From Salinicola endophyticus (GTDB taxonomy: Bacteria > Pseudomonadota > Gammaproteobacteria > Pseudomonadales > Halomonadaceae), in the NCBI RefSeq assembly GCF_003206575.1, contig NZ_PZJO01000003.1:186001-250000 (forward strand): DNA of 64,000 bases, read 5' to 3'. Made by a program: the position numbers and the translations under genes. Of this stretch, positions 16,418 to 25,334 are shown in pieces (positions within the stretch are counted from its first letter, which is position 1; every line of letters begins with the position of its first letter). The notes beneath the pieces were generated by a model, which was given only the letters and a program-made list of their open reading frames with translations, had not been told where the DNA came from and searched no databases.

Positions 16418-19400
16418 TCAATGAAAATCCCGGCTATGTGGGGTGAGCCCATCGAGCAGTGGGCTGAGGTCGATCAGGCGCCGGGCAATGACATGGCGCA
16501 CGCCCTGATGACTCTCGTGGCGACCCACCACCCGCAGCAGGCGCGCTTCCAGCAGCACGCGACGATAGCGCTCGGCGAGCCGCTTCCACACCACCACATT
16601 GACCAGCCCGAACTCGTCCTCGAGGGTCAGGAAGGTCACGCCCTTGGCCGAACCCGGGCGCTGACGCCCGATCACCAGCCCGGCCACATGGACACCGACA
16701 TCGCCGGGCAGCGTGGCCAGGCGGCGTGAGTCCACTACCCCGCCGAGGCCGCGGGCGTGGCGCAGCAGCGCCAACGGGTGCGGCCCCAGGGTGGTGCCGA
16801 CGCTGGCGTAGTCGGCGCGCACCGCCTCGGCCACCGCCATGGGCGGCAGCGCGATCGCCGCCTCCTCGACGTCGTGCTCGCCGAACAGCGGCAGCGTGGT
16901 CTCGATGCCGGCCACCGCCCAGCGCGCCTGGTGGCGATCGCCGACGAGCGCCGCCAGGGCCCCGGCATCGGCCAGCCGCGACATCACCGCCGGCTTGACC
17001 CCGGCGCGGGCGGCCAGCCGCGCTACGCTGTCGCAGTCGGGCGTATCGCGCGCCGCCAGCAGGCGCTCGGCATCGGCCTCGGCGAGGCCCTGGATCATGT
17101 GCAGGCCGAGGCGGATCGCCAGCTCGCCGGTGCTCTCAGGGGCGCACGCGTCCACCGGCTCCAGGGTGCTCTCCCACTGGCTCTGGCGGATGTCGACCGG
17201 GCGCACCTCGACCCCGTGGCGGCGGGCGTCCTGCAGCACCTGGTCGGGCGAGTAGAAGCCCATCGGCCAGCTGTTGATCAGCGCACAGGCGAAGATCGCC
17301 TGCTCATGGCACTTGAGCCAGCAGCTGGCGTAGGTGAGCAGGGCGAAGCTGGCGGCGTGGGATTCGGGGAAACCGTAGCTGCCGAAGCCCTTGATCTGCT
17401 CGAACAGGCGCTCGGCGAACGCCTGCGCGTAGCCCCGCGCCAGCATGCCCTCGACGATCCGCTGGCGGTGATGTTCGAGCCCGCCGTGACGCTTCCACGC
17501 CGCCATCGAGCGGCGCAGCTGGTCCGCCTCGCCGGGGGTGTAGCCAGCCGCTGCCACCGCCAGCGCCATCACCTGCTCCTGGAACAGCGGCACGCCGAGA
17601 GTACGCTCGAACACCGCCTTGACCTCCGCCGAGGGGTAGGTGATCGCCTCCTCGCCGCTGCGCCGCTTGAGATAGGGGTGCACCATGTCGCCCTGGATCG
17701 GCCCCGGGCGCACGATCGCCACCTCGATCACCAGATCGTAGAAGTTGGCCGGTTTCAGCCGCGGCAGCATCGCCATCTGCGCGCGGGACTCGATCTGGAA
17801 CACCCCCAGGGTATCGGCGCGCTGGATCATGGCGTAGGTCGCCGCATCATCCGCGGGCAGGTCCGCCAGGCCGTAGTCGAGGCCGCGGTGGCGGCGCAGC
17901 AGGTCGAAGCTGCGCCGCAGCACCGTGAGCATGCCCAGGGCGAGCACGTCGACCTTCATCAGCCCGACCAGATCGAGATCGTCCTTGTCCCACTGGATCA
18001 CGGTGCGCTCGGCCATGGCGGCGTTCTCCACCGGCACCAGGGTGTCGAGGGGGGCATCCGAGATGACGAAGCCGCCGGGGTGCTGGGAGAGATGGCGCGG
18101 AAAACCTATCAGCGTACCGGCCAGCACCAGCAGCCGCCGCAGCGGCGGCTCCTCGGGCACGAAGCCGTACTCGCGCAGGCGCGCCGCGTCGGGAATCGCA
18201 TCGCTCCAGCGCCCGGCACAGCGGGCCAGCTGGTCGATACGCTCGGGGGCGAAGCCCAGCGCGCGGCCGATATCGCGGATCGCACCGGCGGCGTGATAGT
18301 GGCTGACCACCGCGGTCAGCGCCGCACGGTGGCGGCCATAGCGGCGGAAGACGTACTGGATCACCTCCTCGCGGCGGGCGTGCTCGAAGTCGACGTCGAT
18401 GTCCGGCGGCTCGTTGCGCTCCGGCGAGATGAAGCGCTCGAACAGCAGCGCGGTGTGGGCCGGGTCGATCGAGGTGATACCGAGGGCGAAGCAGACCGCC
18501 GAGTTGGCCGCCGAGCCGCGTCCCTGGCACAGGATGCCGGCATCGCGGGCAAAGGCGACGATATCGTGCACGGTCAGGAAGTAGTGTTCGTAGCCCAGCG
18601 TGGTGATCAGCTCGAGCTCATGGTCGAGCTGGCGCTGCACCTTCTCCGGCACCCCCTCGGGCCAGCGCCACTGCGCCCCCCGGCGGGTCAGCTCGGCGAG
18701 CCACGCCGCCGGGGTATGCCCCGCCGGGACCACTTCGTGGGGGTAGGTATATTCGAGCTCGCCGAGATCGAAATGGCAGCGCGCCGCCAGCGCCACGCTC
18801 TCCGCCAGCAGCTCGGCAGGGTAGATCGCCGCCAGCGCCGCGCGGGTGCGCAGATGGCGCTCGCCGTTGGGGAACAGCGTGTCGCCGGCCTCGAACACGC
18901 TCTGATGCTGGCGGATCGCGGTCAGGCAGTCCTGCAGTGCGCGCCGCCCGCGGGCGTGCATGTGGACATCCCCCGCGGCCACCAGCGGGATCTTCAGCGT
19001 CGCCGCCAGCGCCCGCCAGCGGGCCAACCGGGCGCCATCGTCGAGCCCCTGGGCGAAGCCGTAGTGCAGCTCCGCCGCCAGCCACAGCCGCCCGGGAAAG
19101 TAGCCGGCGAGACGCGCGCCTGCCGCGAGCGTGGCGCTGTCGTCCGGCAGCCACAGCGCAAACAGCCCGGCGCCACCGTCGAGCGTGGCCAGGTCGGCAT
19201 CGTAGAGACGGTACTCGCCCTTGGGCGCGCGGCCGCGAATCCGTGTCAGCAGCCCGCACAGCTGGGCGTAGCCGTGGCGATTCTCCACCAGCAGTACCAG
19301 CTTGAGGCCGCTGTCGCTGCGCAGCTCAGCGCCCACGATCAGGCGTACCCCGTGGGCGCTGGCGGCCTGCCAGGCGCGCACGATGCCGGCCAGGGTCGCC

Positions 19401-19729
19401 TCGTCGGTGATCGCCAGGGCGTGATAACCGAGCCGCGCGGCGCGGGCGAACAGTTCGTCCGCGGTGGAGGCGCCGCGCTGGAAGCTGAAGGCAGAGAGAC
19501 AGTGCAGCTCGGCGTAGGCATTGGCCTCGTGAACTCGCTCTTCATAGGTGCCCGAAGCCGTGCCCGGGGGCGTTGTCTCGTCATAGGCGCCCGAAGCCGC
19601 GCCAGGGGGCGTTGCCCCGTCCTGGGCGCCCGCAGCCGCGCCGGGGGCCGCTGTCTCGTCGCCATTGACGGCCGCACCGGCATCGTTGGCGGCATCGCCG
19701 GATGGCGTCCAGGCAGGCGGCCGGCTCAT
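16418..19729 (-). CDS. dnaE2: Error-prone DNA polymerase DnaE2
   Basis: A 1103-residue C-family polymerase of the ImuC/DnaE2 type. The PHP domain (residues about 65-290) shows [16 protein letters not shown]. The catalytic Asp pair is in [15 protein letters not shown] near residue 450. Further motifs are [16 protein letters not shown]-type palm segments and [20 protein letters not shown]-terminal OB fold follows near residue 1000. The first about 60 residues are a variable Ala/Gly/Pro/Thr-rich extension made of 13-residue repeats, longer than usual. The start overlaps the imuB stop as ATGA, indicating translational coupling. The protein makes the mutagenic translesion polymerase together with ImuA and ImuB. 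Confidence 0.96.
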   Translation of the reverse strand: MSRPPAWTPSGDAANDAGAAVNGDETAAPGAAAGAQDGATPPGAASGAYDETTPPGTASGTYEERVHEANAYAELHCLSAFSFQRGASTADELFARAARLGYHALAITDEATLAGIVRAWQAASAHGVRLIVGAELRSDSGLKLVLLVENRHGYAQLCGLLTRIRGRAPKGEYRLYDADLATLDGGAGLFALWLPDDSATLAAGARLAGYFPGRLWLAAELHYGFAQGLDDGARLARWRALAATLKIPLVAAGDVHMHARGRRALQDCLTAIRQHQSVFEAGDTLFPNGERHLRTRAALAAIYPAELLAESVALAARCHFDLGELEYTYPHEVVPAGHTPAAWLAELTRRGAQWRWPEGVPEKVQRQLDHELELITTLGYEHYFLTVHDIVAFARDAGILCQGRGSAANSAVCFALGITSIDPAHTALLFERFISPERNEPPDIDVDFEHARREEVIQYVFRRYGRHRAALTAVVSHYHAAGAIRDIGRALGFAPERIDQLARCAGRWSDAIPDAARLREYGFVPEEPPLRRLLVLAGTLIGFPRHLSQHPGGFVISDAPLDTLVPVENAAMAERTVIQWDKDDLDLVGLMKVDVLALGMLTVLRRSFDLLRRHRGLDYGLADLPADDAATYAMIQRADTLGVFQIESRAQMAMLPRLKPANFYDLVIEVAIVRPGPIQGDMVHPYLKRRSGEEAITYPSAEVKAVFERTLGVPLFQEQVMALAVAAAGYTPGEADQLRRSMAAWKRHGGLEHHRQRIVEGMLARGYAQAFAERLFEQIKGFGSYGFPESHAASFALLTYASCWLKCHEQAIFACALINSWPMGFYSPDQVLQDARRHGVEVRPVDIRQSQWESTLEPVDACAPESTGELAIRLGLHMIQGLAEADAERLLAARDTPDCDSVARLAARAGVKPAVMSRLADAGALAALVGDRHQARWAVAGIETTLPLFGEHDVEEAAIALPPMAVAEAVRADYASVGTTLGPHPLALLRHARGLGGVVDSRRLATLPGDVGVHVAGLVIGRQRPGSAKGVTFLTLEDEFGLVNVVVWKRLAERYRRVLLEARLLRVVGRHESHQGVRHVIARRLIDLSPLLDGLTPHSRDFH
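19547..19663 (-). repeat. Three 39-bp tandem repeats within the 5' end of dnaE2
   Basis: Units at 19547-19585, 19586-19624 and 19625-19663 are imperfect copies that keep the reading frame. They encode 13-residue repeats of the type [26 protein letters not shown] and a third variant. A fourth partial match follows at the 3' side (GTYEE). Confidence 0.9.
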
Positions 19730-21135
19730 CCGAACCACCCGTGCAGATGAAAGCCCTCGCCGCCGGGCTCGCGCCAGACCCAGGCGTGGCGGCCGTCGTG
19801 CCACTCGGCCAGATAGTAATCACGGCGCACGTCGTCGCCATCCCACCAGCCGCTCTCGATCCGCTCGGGCCCGGCCAGCAGCCGGGCGATGCCGGCCTCC
19901 GCCGGGGGCATCTCGGCGAGCAGCCAGCCGGGCCGTAACCGGGCCTCGGGGATATCGGTGGCGCGCGGCCCGGCGGCGGCGAACACCGCGGCTTCGGGGC
20001 GGTGCTCGCGGTGCTCGACCAGCGGCTTCAGCGCCGCACCACCCAGCCGCGCCACCAGGCGCTGATGCAGTGCCGCCCAGGCCTGGGCCTGACGCGCGGG
20101 GCCAGCCAGCAGCTCGCGGCGCACCGGCGCATAGGCGGTGAGCCGCGAGGCCGCCAGGGTCACACTCAGCACCGGCCCTTCGAGACGCACCCGCTCGAGC
20201 TGCGCGCGGGTCAGCTCGAGCAACGTCTCGGCCTCGCGCTGGGGCGCCAGCAACCCGATCTCGAAGCGCTGCGCCGGGCCGCCCTCCAGCCCCAGCACCA
20301 GGCTGAAACGCTCGATGCCGGCATCCTGACCGCGCAGGAAAGCGCTCAGCTCCTGCAGCAGGCGCTTGAGCGGGAAGGCCAGCCCGGCGATGGCGTGCAC
20401 CGGGCGGTCGAACTCGAAGCTGCGCGAAAAGTGATGCGCCGGCCGATAGACCGTCAGCGCCAGCGGCCACTCACCGCGCAGCTCACCGAGATGACGCATC
20501 ACGCCGCTGCCGAAGCGCCGCGCCAGCGCCGGACGCGGCAGCGTGAACAGCTCGCCGAGCCGGCGGAAACCGCTGCGGGACAGGGTCTGCACGCTCTCCG
20601 CCGCCAGCCCACTACGCGCCAGCGGCAGCCTCGCCAGCGCCGCTTCCAGCCCGGCCTCGTCCACCGCCAGGCCGTCGTGGGCGTTGACCAGCACCCGCGC
20701 CGCCGCCGGGTTGGGCGCCACCACCAGGCGGTGAGTGAAGCCCAGTGCGGCGAGCTCGCCACGTAGCCGCGCCTCGAACGCGGGCCAGGGTCCGAACAGC
20801 GCCAGACTGCTGGCGACCTCGAACACCAGCGCATGGGGATAGTCGAGACTCACCTGACCGCTGTAGGCGTAGGCCCAGGCGGCCAGACGCTGGCGCCAGC
20901 GCTCCACCGCCGCGGCCTCCAGCGGGGCGCAGCCCAGTTCGGGGCAGAGCGCCTCGGCCAGCCCGCGCGGCTGGCCGGGCTTGATCCCCTGGGCACGCGC
21001 GGCCTGGTTGGCGGCACGAATCCGCTGACGCGGCGGCGCCCCTTCGAGCAGGGCGAAGGGCGCCGCGGGGTCGTCGCGGCGACGCAGCGCCCCCTCCAGC
21101 GCCAGCCGCGGGAACAGCAGACAGGCCCAGCGCAT
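19726..21135 (-). CDS. imuB: Y-family polymerase-like protein ImuB
   Basis: A 469-residue DinB-superfamily protein. The N terminus [15 protein letters not shown] lacks the catalytic DxD of true Y-family polymerases. The second acidic motif is replaced ([20 protein letters not shown]), as expected for ImuB, which acts as a scaffold binding the beta clamp and DnaE2. ATG 21135 is chosen from homology. The longer frame to 21237 overlaps imuA with unlikely sequence. imuA ends 4 nt upstream and dnaE2 overlaps the stop, so the three are one operon under the LexA box at 21910. Confidence 0.93.
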   Translation of the reverse strand: MRWACLLFPRLALEGALRRRDDPAAPFALLEGAPPRQRIRAANQAARAQGIKPGQPRGLAEALCPELGCAPLEAAAVERWRQRLAAWAYAYSGQVSLDYPHALVFEVASSLALFGPWPAFEARLRGELAALGFTHRLVVAPNPAAARVLVNAHDGLAVDEAGLEAALARLPLARSGLAAESVQTLSRSGFRRLGELFTLPRPALARRFGSGVMRHLGELRGEWPLALTVYRPAHHFSRSFEFDRPVHAIAGLAFPLKRLLQELSAFLRGQDAGIERFSLVLGLEGGPAQRFEIGLLAPQREAETLLELTRAQLERVRLEGPVLSVTLAASRLTAYAPVRRELLAGPARQAQAWAALHQRLVARLGGAALKPLVEHREHRPEAAVFAAAGPRATDIPEARLRPGWLLAEMPPAEAGIARLLAGPERIESGWWDGDDVRRDYYLAEWHDGRHAWVWREPGGEGFHLHGWFG

Positions 21136-21139
21136 GGCG

Positions 21140-21766
21140 TCACGCCCCCGCGCCGATGGCGATGCGGGTGGCGTGCGGCCACCCGCCACGACACTTGAGC
21201 ACTTCCAGTGCCGGCGTGTGCCCCTCACCCGGGCCATGGAGGCGCAGGCGCAGCGCCGCTGGCGAAGCCTCGCCGACCCGCGTCAGCGGCCGATGCACGA
21301 AGCCCAGGGTGTCACCGCTCGCCGCCGCCACCTGCAACCGGCGCAGGGCGCGCGCATCGGCCTGCGGCAGCCACGCCAGCACCGCTGCACAGCAGCCGGC
21401 CCGCAGGCACTGCTCGGTGGCCCAGAGAGCTTCGCGCCCACTTACATCGAGCCAGTGGCAGTGGCCGAGCTCGACCCCGGCCTGCCGCCAGGCGGCCGGA
21501 TAGGGCAGCGCCGGCGGCGCCACCAGCACCACCGGCCGCTGCTCCCGGGTCAGGCGTGCCAGCAGTGGCCACAGCAGCGCGAGTTCACCGCTGCCGGCAC
21601 CGTCGGAGAGCAGCTCGCTGATCGCCCCGCGCGGCCAACCGCCCGCCGGCAGTGCCGCATCCAGCGCCGAGTGGCCGCTGGCGACCGCACTGGCAGGAGC
21701 CTCGGCGGCACTCTCCTGGGCACGCCAGACGACACGGCTATCGAGCAGCCGATCGAGCGCGCTCAC
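21140..21766 (-). CDS. imuA: Translesion synthesis accessory protein ImuA (RecA/SulA-like)
   Basis: About 208 residues from a GTG at 21766, matching the usual ImuA length of about 205. The start VSALDRLLDSRVVWRAQ resembles family N termini. The core has a RecA-like fold: a degenerate nucleotide-binding region (GGWPRGAISELLSDGAGSGELALLWPLL, given here as residues about 45-72) and PVVLVAPP. An in-frame TTG at 21838 would add a Pro/Arg/Leu-rich leader and is less likely. ImuA works with ImuB and DnaE2 in damage-induced mutagenesis. The GTG overlaps the stop of a 29-codon leader ORF as GTGA. Confidence 0.85.
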   Translation of the reverse strand: MSALDRLLDSRVVWRAQESAAEAPASAVASGHSALDAALPAGGWPRGAISELLSDGAGSGELALLWPLLARLTREQRPVVLVAPPALPYPAAWRQAGVELGHCHWLDVSGREALWATEQCLRAGCCAAVLAWLPQADARALRRLQVAAASGDTLGFVHRPLTRVGEASPAALRLRLHGPGEGHTPALEVLKCRGGWPHATRIAIGAGA

Positions 21767-21852
21767 CGCCCGCGGCCCCGGCAACGATAAAGACACGGGC
21801 AACGGCCGCTCACGGCGATGCAGCGGCAAACCCGGCAATGACGCTCAGACAT
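21763..21852 (-). CDS. Possible 29-residue leader peptide upstream of imuA
   Basis: An ATG at 21852 follows a purine-rich AGGGGAGGGGG segment and opens a 29-codon frame rich in Cys and Arg (six Cys). It ends at a TGA whose first two bases are the last two of the imuA GTG (sequence GTGA). It is the first ATG with a good ribosome site after the LexA box. It may couple translation to imuA or may be a chance frame. Confidence 0.4.
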   Translation of the reverse strand: MSERHCRVCRCIAVSGRCPCLYRCRGRGR

Positions 21853-21907
21853 GGGTGACGCCCCCTCCCCTGGCCTTCGAGGAGATAGTGTCGCTCACAA
21901 CCCCGAA

Positions 21908-21928
21908 TACTGTCTATATATACAGTAT
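21908..21928 (-). promoter_or_regulatory. LexA (SOS) box of the imu operon
   Basis: CTGTCTATATATACAG at 21910-21925 fits CTGT-N8-ACAG exactly, and the flanks extend it to ATACTG...CAGTAT at 21908-21928. It lies about 58 bp upstream of the leader ATG and 144 bp upstream of the imuA GTG. DNA-damage induction is predicted. Confidence 0.92.
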
Positions 21929-22200
21929 AAATGACCTCACTTTGCCCCGCGGTGGCGGCGTGCCAGCACCAACCCGGACCAGCCAGAGCGGAGCCGGCAG
22001 GCAGCCGCGCCCGGGACGCCACGCCGGCAGAGCGCGCATGAGCGAACGAAGACTGGGCGAACGAATGGACAAGACGGGCGCGAACCCCGGCAAGCGCCGG
22101 GGGGAGAGAAGGCAGAGAGGACAGCGTCCGAGGGTGTGGTGCCGAGAAAGCGGTGCAGAGAGAGCCGTGCAGAAAAAGCGGTGCAGAGAGAGCGTGCGCG
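21929..22200. other. Intergenic region between the imu promoter and the hexR-like stop
   Basis: No gene recognised. It contains a 19-bp direct repeat, AAAGCGGTGCAGAGAGAGC, at 22147-22165 and 22175-22193 (28-bp period). Confidence 0.6.
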
Positions 22201-23067
22201 TCAGGCCGAGGACGAGGGGGTATTGGGTACCCGCAGCGTGCCCAGGCTGCGCTTGATCGCCTTGAGCTGGTCGCTGATCTGCGGGCCGCGGTTCTTGGCC
22301 ACACCCACCGCCAGCACGTCGATGGTCAACAGATGCGCAATACGCGAGGTCATGGGAATGTAGACCTCGGTATCCTCCTGCACGTCCACCGGCAGCACCA
22401 GGCTCACCTCATGGGCCAGTGGCGAATCGCTGGGGCACAGCCCGATCACCGTGGCGCCGGCCTTGACCGCGGTCTTGGCACTGGCCAGCAGCGCCCGGGT
22501 ACGCCCGGTCTGGGAGATCGCCACCACCACGTCGCCGACCTTCAGCGTCGCCGCAGACATCGCCTGCATGTGCGGGTCGGCGTAGGCCGAGGTCTGGATC
22601 TGCAGGCGGAAGAACTTGTGCTGGGCGTCGGCGGCGACCACGCCGGAGGCGCCATAGCCGTAGAACTCGACCCGGTTGGCCACCGCCAGCGCGGCGATCG
22701 CCCGGCCGAGTGCGTCGTTGTCGAGGCTGTCGCGCACCTGCTCGAGGGTCTCGATGGTGGTATCGAAGATGCCGTGGGAGAACTCGGAGACGCTCTCGGC
22801 ATCGGTCAGCGAGAACTGCGCGTACTGGCTGCCCTTGGCCATCATCTGGGCCAGCTTGAGCTTGAACTCCTGGAAGCCGGCCATGCCCATGGCGCGGCAG
22901 AAGCGCACCACCGTGGGCTCGCTCACCTGGGCTTCACTGGCGAGATCGGTGATCCGCATCAGGATCACTTCGTCGGGGTGGCGCAGCACGAAACGGGCGA
23001 CTTTCTGCTCGGAGCGCCGCAGGCGACCCATATGCACACGCAGTTCGTCGAACAGCGAACGGCTCAT
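22201..23067 (-). CDS. hexR: RpiR/HexR-family transcriptional regulator
   Basis: A 288-residue regulator with an N-terminal RpiR helix-turn-helix (residues 1-75, including ASEAQVSEPTVVRFCRAMG) and a C-terminal SIS sugar-phosphate isomerase domain (about 125-260; VEFYGYGASG, AISQTGRTRALL). The sequence resembles HexR, which represses central glucose metabolism genes and responds to 2-keto-3-deoxy-6-phosphogluconate. The usual neighbours zwf/pgl/edd are absent here, so the specific name is likely but not certain. GAGGG precedes the ATG. Confidence 0.85.
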   Translation of the reverse strand: MSRSLFDELRVHMGRLRRSEQKVARFVLRHPDEVILMRITDLASEAQVSEPTVVRFCRAMGMAGFQEFKLKLAQMMAKGSQYAQFSLTDAESVSEFSHGIFDTTIETLEQVRDSLDNDALGRAIAALAVANRVEFYGYGASGVVAADAQHKFFRLQIQTSAYADPHMQAMSAATLKVGDVVVAISQTGRTRALLASAKTAVKAGATVIGLCPSDSPLAHEVSLVLPVDVQEDTEVYIPMTSRIAHLLTIDVLAVGVAKNRGPQISDQLKAIKRSLGTLRVPNTPSSSA

Positions 23068-23119
23068 GCCCGTCCCTCGTATCGCAGCATTATCGGTCTC
23101 GCTTTCGTGTGGGGTGGCT

Positions 23120-23262
23120 AGGGTCTATACGAAAACTGCCTGCGCTCGACAATACGGCGTTAAAAATCGGCTCAAAATGCTCATTTACACCCCGTAAACT
23201 CCGCTTTTTCGTCGATTTTTGCCTTATCTTGCCTTCGCTCGCCGACTTTTCGTACAAACCCT
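23120..23262. repeat. Dispersed palindromic element, copy 1
   Basis: A 143-bp element ending in AGGGTCTATACGAAAA (left) and TTTTCGTACAAACCCT (right), which pair with two mismatches. The core is shared with copies at 46282, 50956, 57787 and 60439: AAAAATCGGC...GCCGATTTTT arms and a TTTACA...TGTAAA-type tip. It sits between hexR and the small gene at 23413. Confidence 0.85.
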
Positions 23263-23412
23263 AAGTATGCCCCACTCGCCACGTGGGAGCACGCGCCCAC
23301 CGGGCGCCGAAAAAGGGAAAAAAGTCGGGCGTCACGATCTTGTAAAGTTGGGTATAGTATGCATGTCGGGCACCTTAACCCGATGATCTGAGGATGCCAG
23401 GAGATTCGATCA

Positions 23413-23601
23413 ATGAAGGACATTGAAAATCTTCACGCCCTGAAGAGCGAAATTTTCGACATTTTCATGCATCTAGAAGTCGACGAGCACGAACAGCGCA
23501 AGCGCCGCGCTGCGGTGCGCTACCTCAAGGCACGTCGCGGTATCGAACAGCGCGCCGAGAGACGCCGTCTGCAGCAGCGTATCGCCGAACTGCCCGACTA
23601 G
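23413..23601 (+). CDS. Small basic protein of unknown function
   Basis: 62 residues, predicted helical. The N-terminal half is acidic (MKDIENLHALKSEIFDIFMHLEVDEHEQ) and the C-terminal half is Arg-rich (RYLKARRGIEQRAERRRLQ). AGGAG lies 10 nt before the ATG and a GC-rich hairpin follows the stop. The Arg-rich RAAVRYLKARR segment is weakly reminiscent of the PA3496 family. Coding status is supported by the ribosome site and the terminator. Confidence 0.6.
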   Translation: MKDIENLHALKSEIFDIFMHLEVDEHEQRKRRAAVRYLKARRGIEQRAERRRLQQRIAELPD

Positions 23602-23621
23602 GACGGTTCGTTCTACACATC

Positions 23622-23646
23622 AGGCGCCCCCCCTGCCGGGGCGCCT
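23622..23646 (+). terminator. Terminator hairpin after the small gene
   Basis: AGGCGCCCC (23622-23630) pairs perfectly with GGGGCGCCT (23638-23646). It is followed by a pyrimidine-rich but not T-only tail. Confidence 0.6.
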
Positions 23647-23733
23647 GCCCCTCTGGGGAGCGGCCCACAGCCGCTGCCCTACACTGTCTTTCGCGCCAAT
23701 GCCGGCGCAAAGATGACGGCGCTCAAACGGCAC

Positions 23734-23762
23734 GGGCCCGGGAGCGTCATGCTCCCGGGCCC
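23734..23762 (-). terminator. Terminator hairpin after the NSS transporter
   Basis: GGGCCCGGGAGC (23734-23745) pairs perfectly with GCTCCCGGGCCC (23751-23762), with a 5-nt loop. It lies in the convergent gap 64 bp past the transporter stop. Confidence 0.55.
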
Positions 23763-23825
23763 CGGTCGTATGCGTCTTTCAGCTTTTGCAAACAAGCGCT
23801 TTCGAAAAACAAGCGCTCTTGAAAA

Positions 23826-25169
23826 TCAGAGGCTGTTGAAGAACACCACGATGACGCCGATGGGGGCGACGTAGCGCGACACGTAGTGCCACAGCACACG
23901 CCCTTTCGGCCCCAGGCCCAGCTCCTGCTTGACGCTTTCGCTATCCAGGAACCAGGCGGTGAAGATGATCACCGCGAGTCCGGTCAGCGGCAGCATCAGC
24001 TTGCTGGTGAGGGCATCGAGCAGATCGAAGACGTTGAAGCCGAACGGCTGGAAGCCGGACCAGAGGTTGAACGCCAGCAGCGCCGCGATCCCCAGGCTCC
24101 AGGTCGCCAGCGCGGCCACGAACGCCGAACCGAGTCGCGACAGCGGCGTACGCTCTTCCAGGAACTCGGTGACCGGCTCCAGCAGCGAGATCGCCGAGGT
24201 CAGCGCAGCCACCGTGAGCAGGGCGAAGAAGATCGTGCCGAACACCAGCCCCCAGGGCATGTCGATGAATGCCAGCGGCAGGGTGACGAAGAGCAGGCCC
24301 GGGCCGGCGCTGGGGTCGAGGTTGTTGGCGAAGACCACCGGGAAGATCGCCATGCCGGCGCCGAGGGCAATCACCGTGTCCAGGATCACCACGGTACGCG
24401 CAGTCTTGATCAGATCGACCTCCTGACCCAGGTAGGAGCCGTAGGCCATCATGATGCCCATGCCCAGCGACAGGGTGAAGAAGGCGTGCCCCAGTGCGGC
24501 GAGGATGACGCCGCCGTTGAGCTTGCTCCAGTCGGGGGAGAACATGAAAGTGGCCGCCTGGCCGAAACCGGAGGTGGTCATGCCGAAGCCGATCAGCACG
24601 ATCAGCGCCACGATCAGCAGCGGCATCAGCCACTTGGCGGCGCGCTCCAGGCCGCCCTTGACCCCACCGGCGACGATGCCGAAGGTCAGCAGCATGAACA
24701 GCGTGTGCCACAGCAGCAGCGTGCCCGGCTGGCCCAGCAGGGTGGTGAAGTAGTCACCCACGCTGACATCGCTGGAGCGGCCGAGATCGCCGGTCAGCGT
24801 GCTCCAAGTGTAGTTGAGCGACCAGCCGCCGACCACGCTGTAGAACGAGAGGATCAGAAACGACCCGAGCACGCCGGCGATCCCCACCAGCACCCAGTCC
24901 GGCGACTTCTTCTCTTTACGGCTGATCGTCTGCATGGTGTTGATCGGGTTGGACTGCCCGCGGCGGCCGAGCAGCCACTCGGAGACCAGGATCGGCAGCC
25001 CGATCAGCGCGATACAGACCAGGTAGACGAGCACGAACACGGCGCCGCCGCTGTCGCCCACCATGTAGGGGAATTTCCAGATATTGCCGAGCCCGACCGC
25101 CGAGCCGGTCGCCGCCAGGACGAAGGCCGTGCGAGAGGACCACTGCGCATGGGTGTGGGATTTGGCCAT
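23826..25169 (-). CDS. Sodium-dependent amino acid transporter, NSS family
   Basis: A 447-residue, roughly 11-12 helix transporter of the neurotransmitter:sodium symporter family (LeuT/TnaT-like). The helix 1 signature FVLAATGSAVGLGNIWKFPY, with the Na+-site residues, lies at residues 16-35, and the unwound helix 6 region reads HAFFTLSLGMGIMMAYGSY near 235. It co-transports an amino acid with Na+, in keeping with a salt-adapted host. Substrate unknown. Monocistronic with its own downstream hairpin. Confidence 0.92.
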   Translation of the reverse strand: MAKSHTHAQWSSRTAFVLAATGSAVGLGNIWKFPYMVGDSGGAVFVLVYLVCIALIGLPILVSEWLLGRRGQSNPINTMQTISRKEKKSPDWVLVGIAGVLGSFLILSFYSVVGGWSLNYTWSTLTGDLGRSSDVSVGDYFTTLLGQPGTLLLWHTLFMLLTFGIVAGGVKGGLERAAKWLMPLLIVALIVLIGFGMTTSGFGQAATFMFSPDWSKLNGGVILAALGHAFFTLSLGMGIMMAYGSYLGQEVDLIKTARTVVILDTVIALGAGMAIFPVVFANNLDPSAGPGLLFVTLPLAFIDMPWGLVFGTIFFALLTVAALTSAISLLEPVTEFLEERTPLSRLGSAFVAALATWSLGIAALLAFNLWSGFQPFGFNVFDLLDALTSKLMLPLTGLAVIIFTAWFLDSESVKQELGLGPKGRVLWHYVSRYVAPIGVIVVFFNSL

Positions 25170-25334
25170 GAGTTCACCATCGACTGGATGTGTTGTTGGG
25201 AGTCCACCGGGCCTGCCGGGTCTCCTTATTTTCCGCGCGGATTATAGCGACTCGCGCATTGTTGATCCCGTCTGGCGCGGGAAAAGCGATAAAAACGGGG
25301 CAAAAACCCGGAATCTCCTCCCTTAAGCACCGTC

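Noticed and set aside
16757-19750. 997-codon open frame antisense to dnaE2
   Set aside because: It mirrors the codon bias of dnaE2 on the other strand and has no recognisable domain or ribosome site.
25290-25315. Terminator after the kinase gene
   Set aside because: The minus strand reads CGGG-TTTTTG-CCCG followed by T5, but the stem is only 4 bp, too weak to list as a feature.
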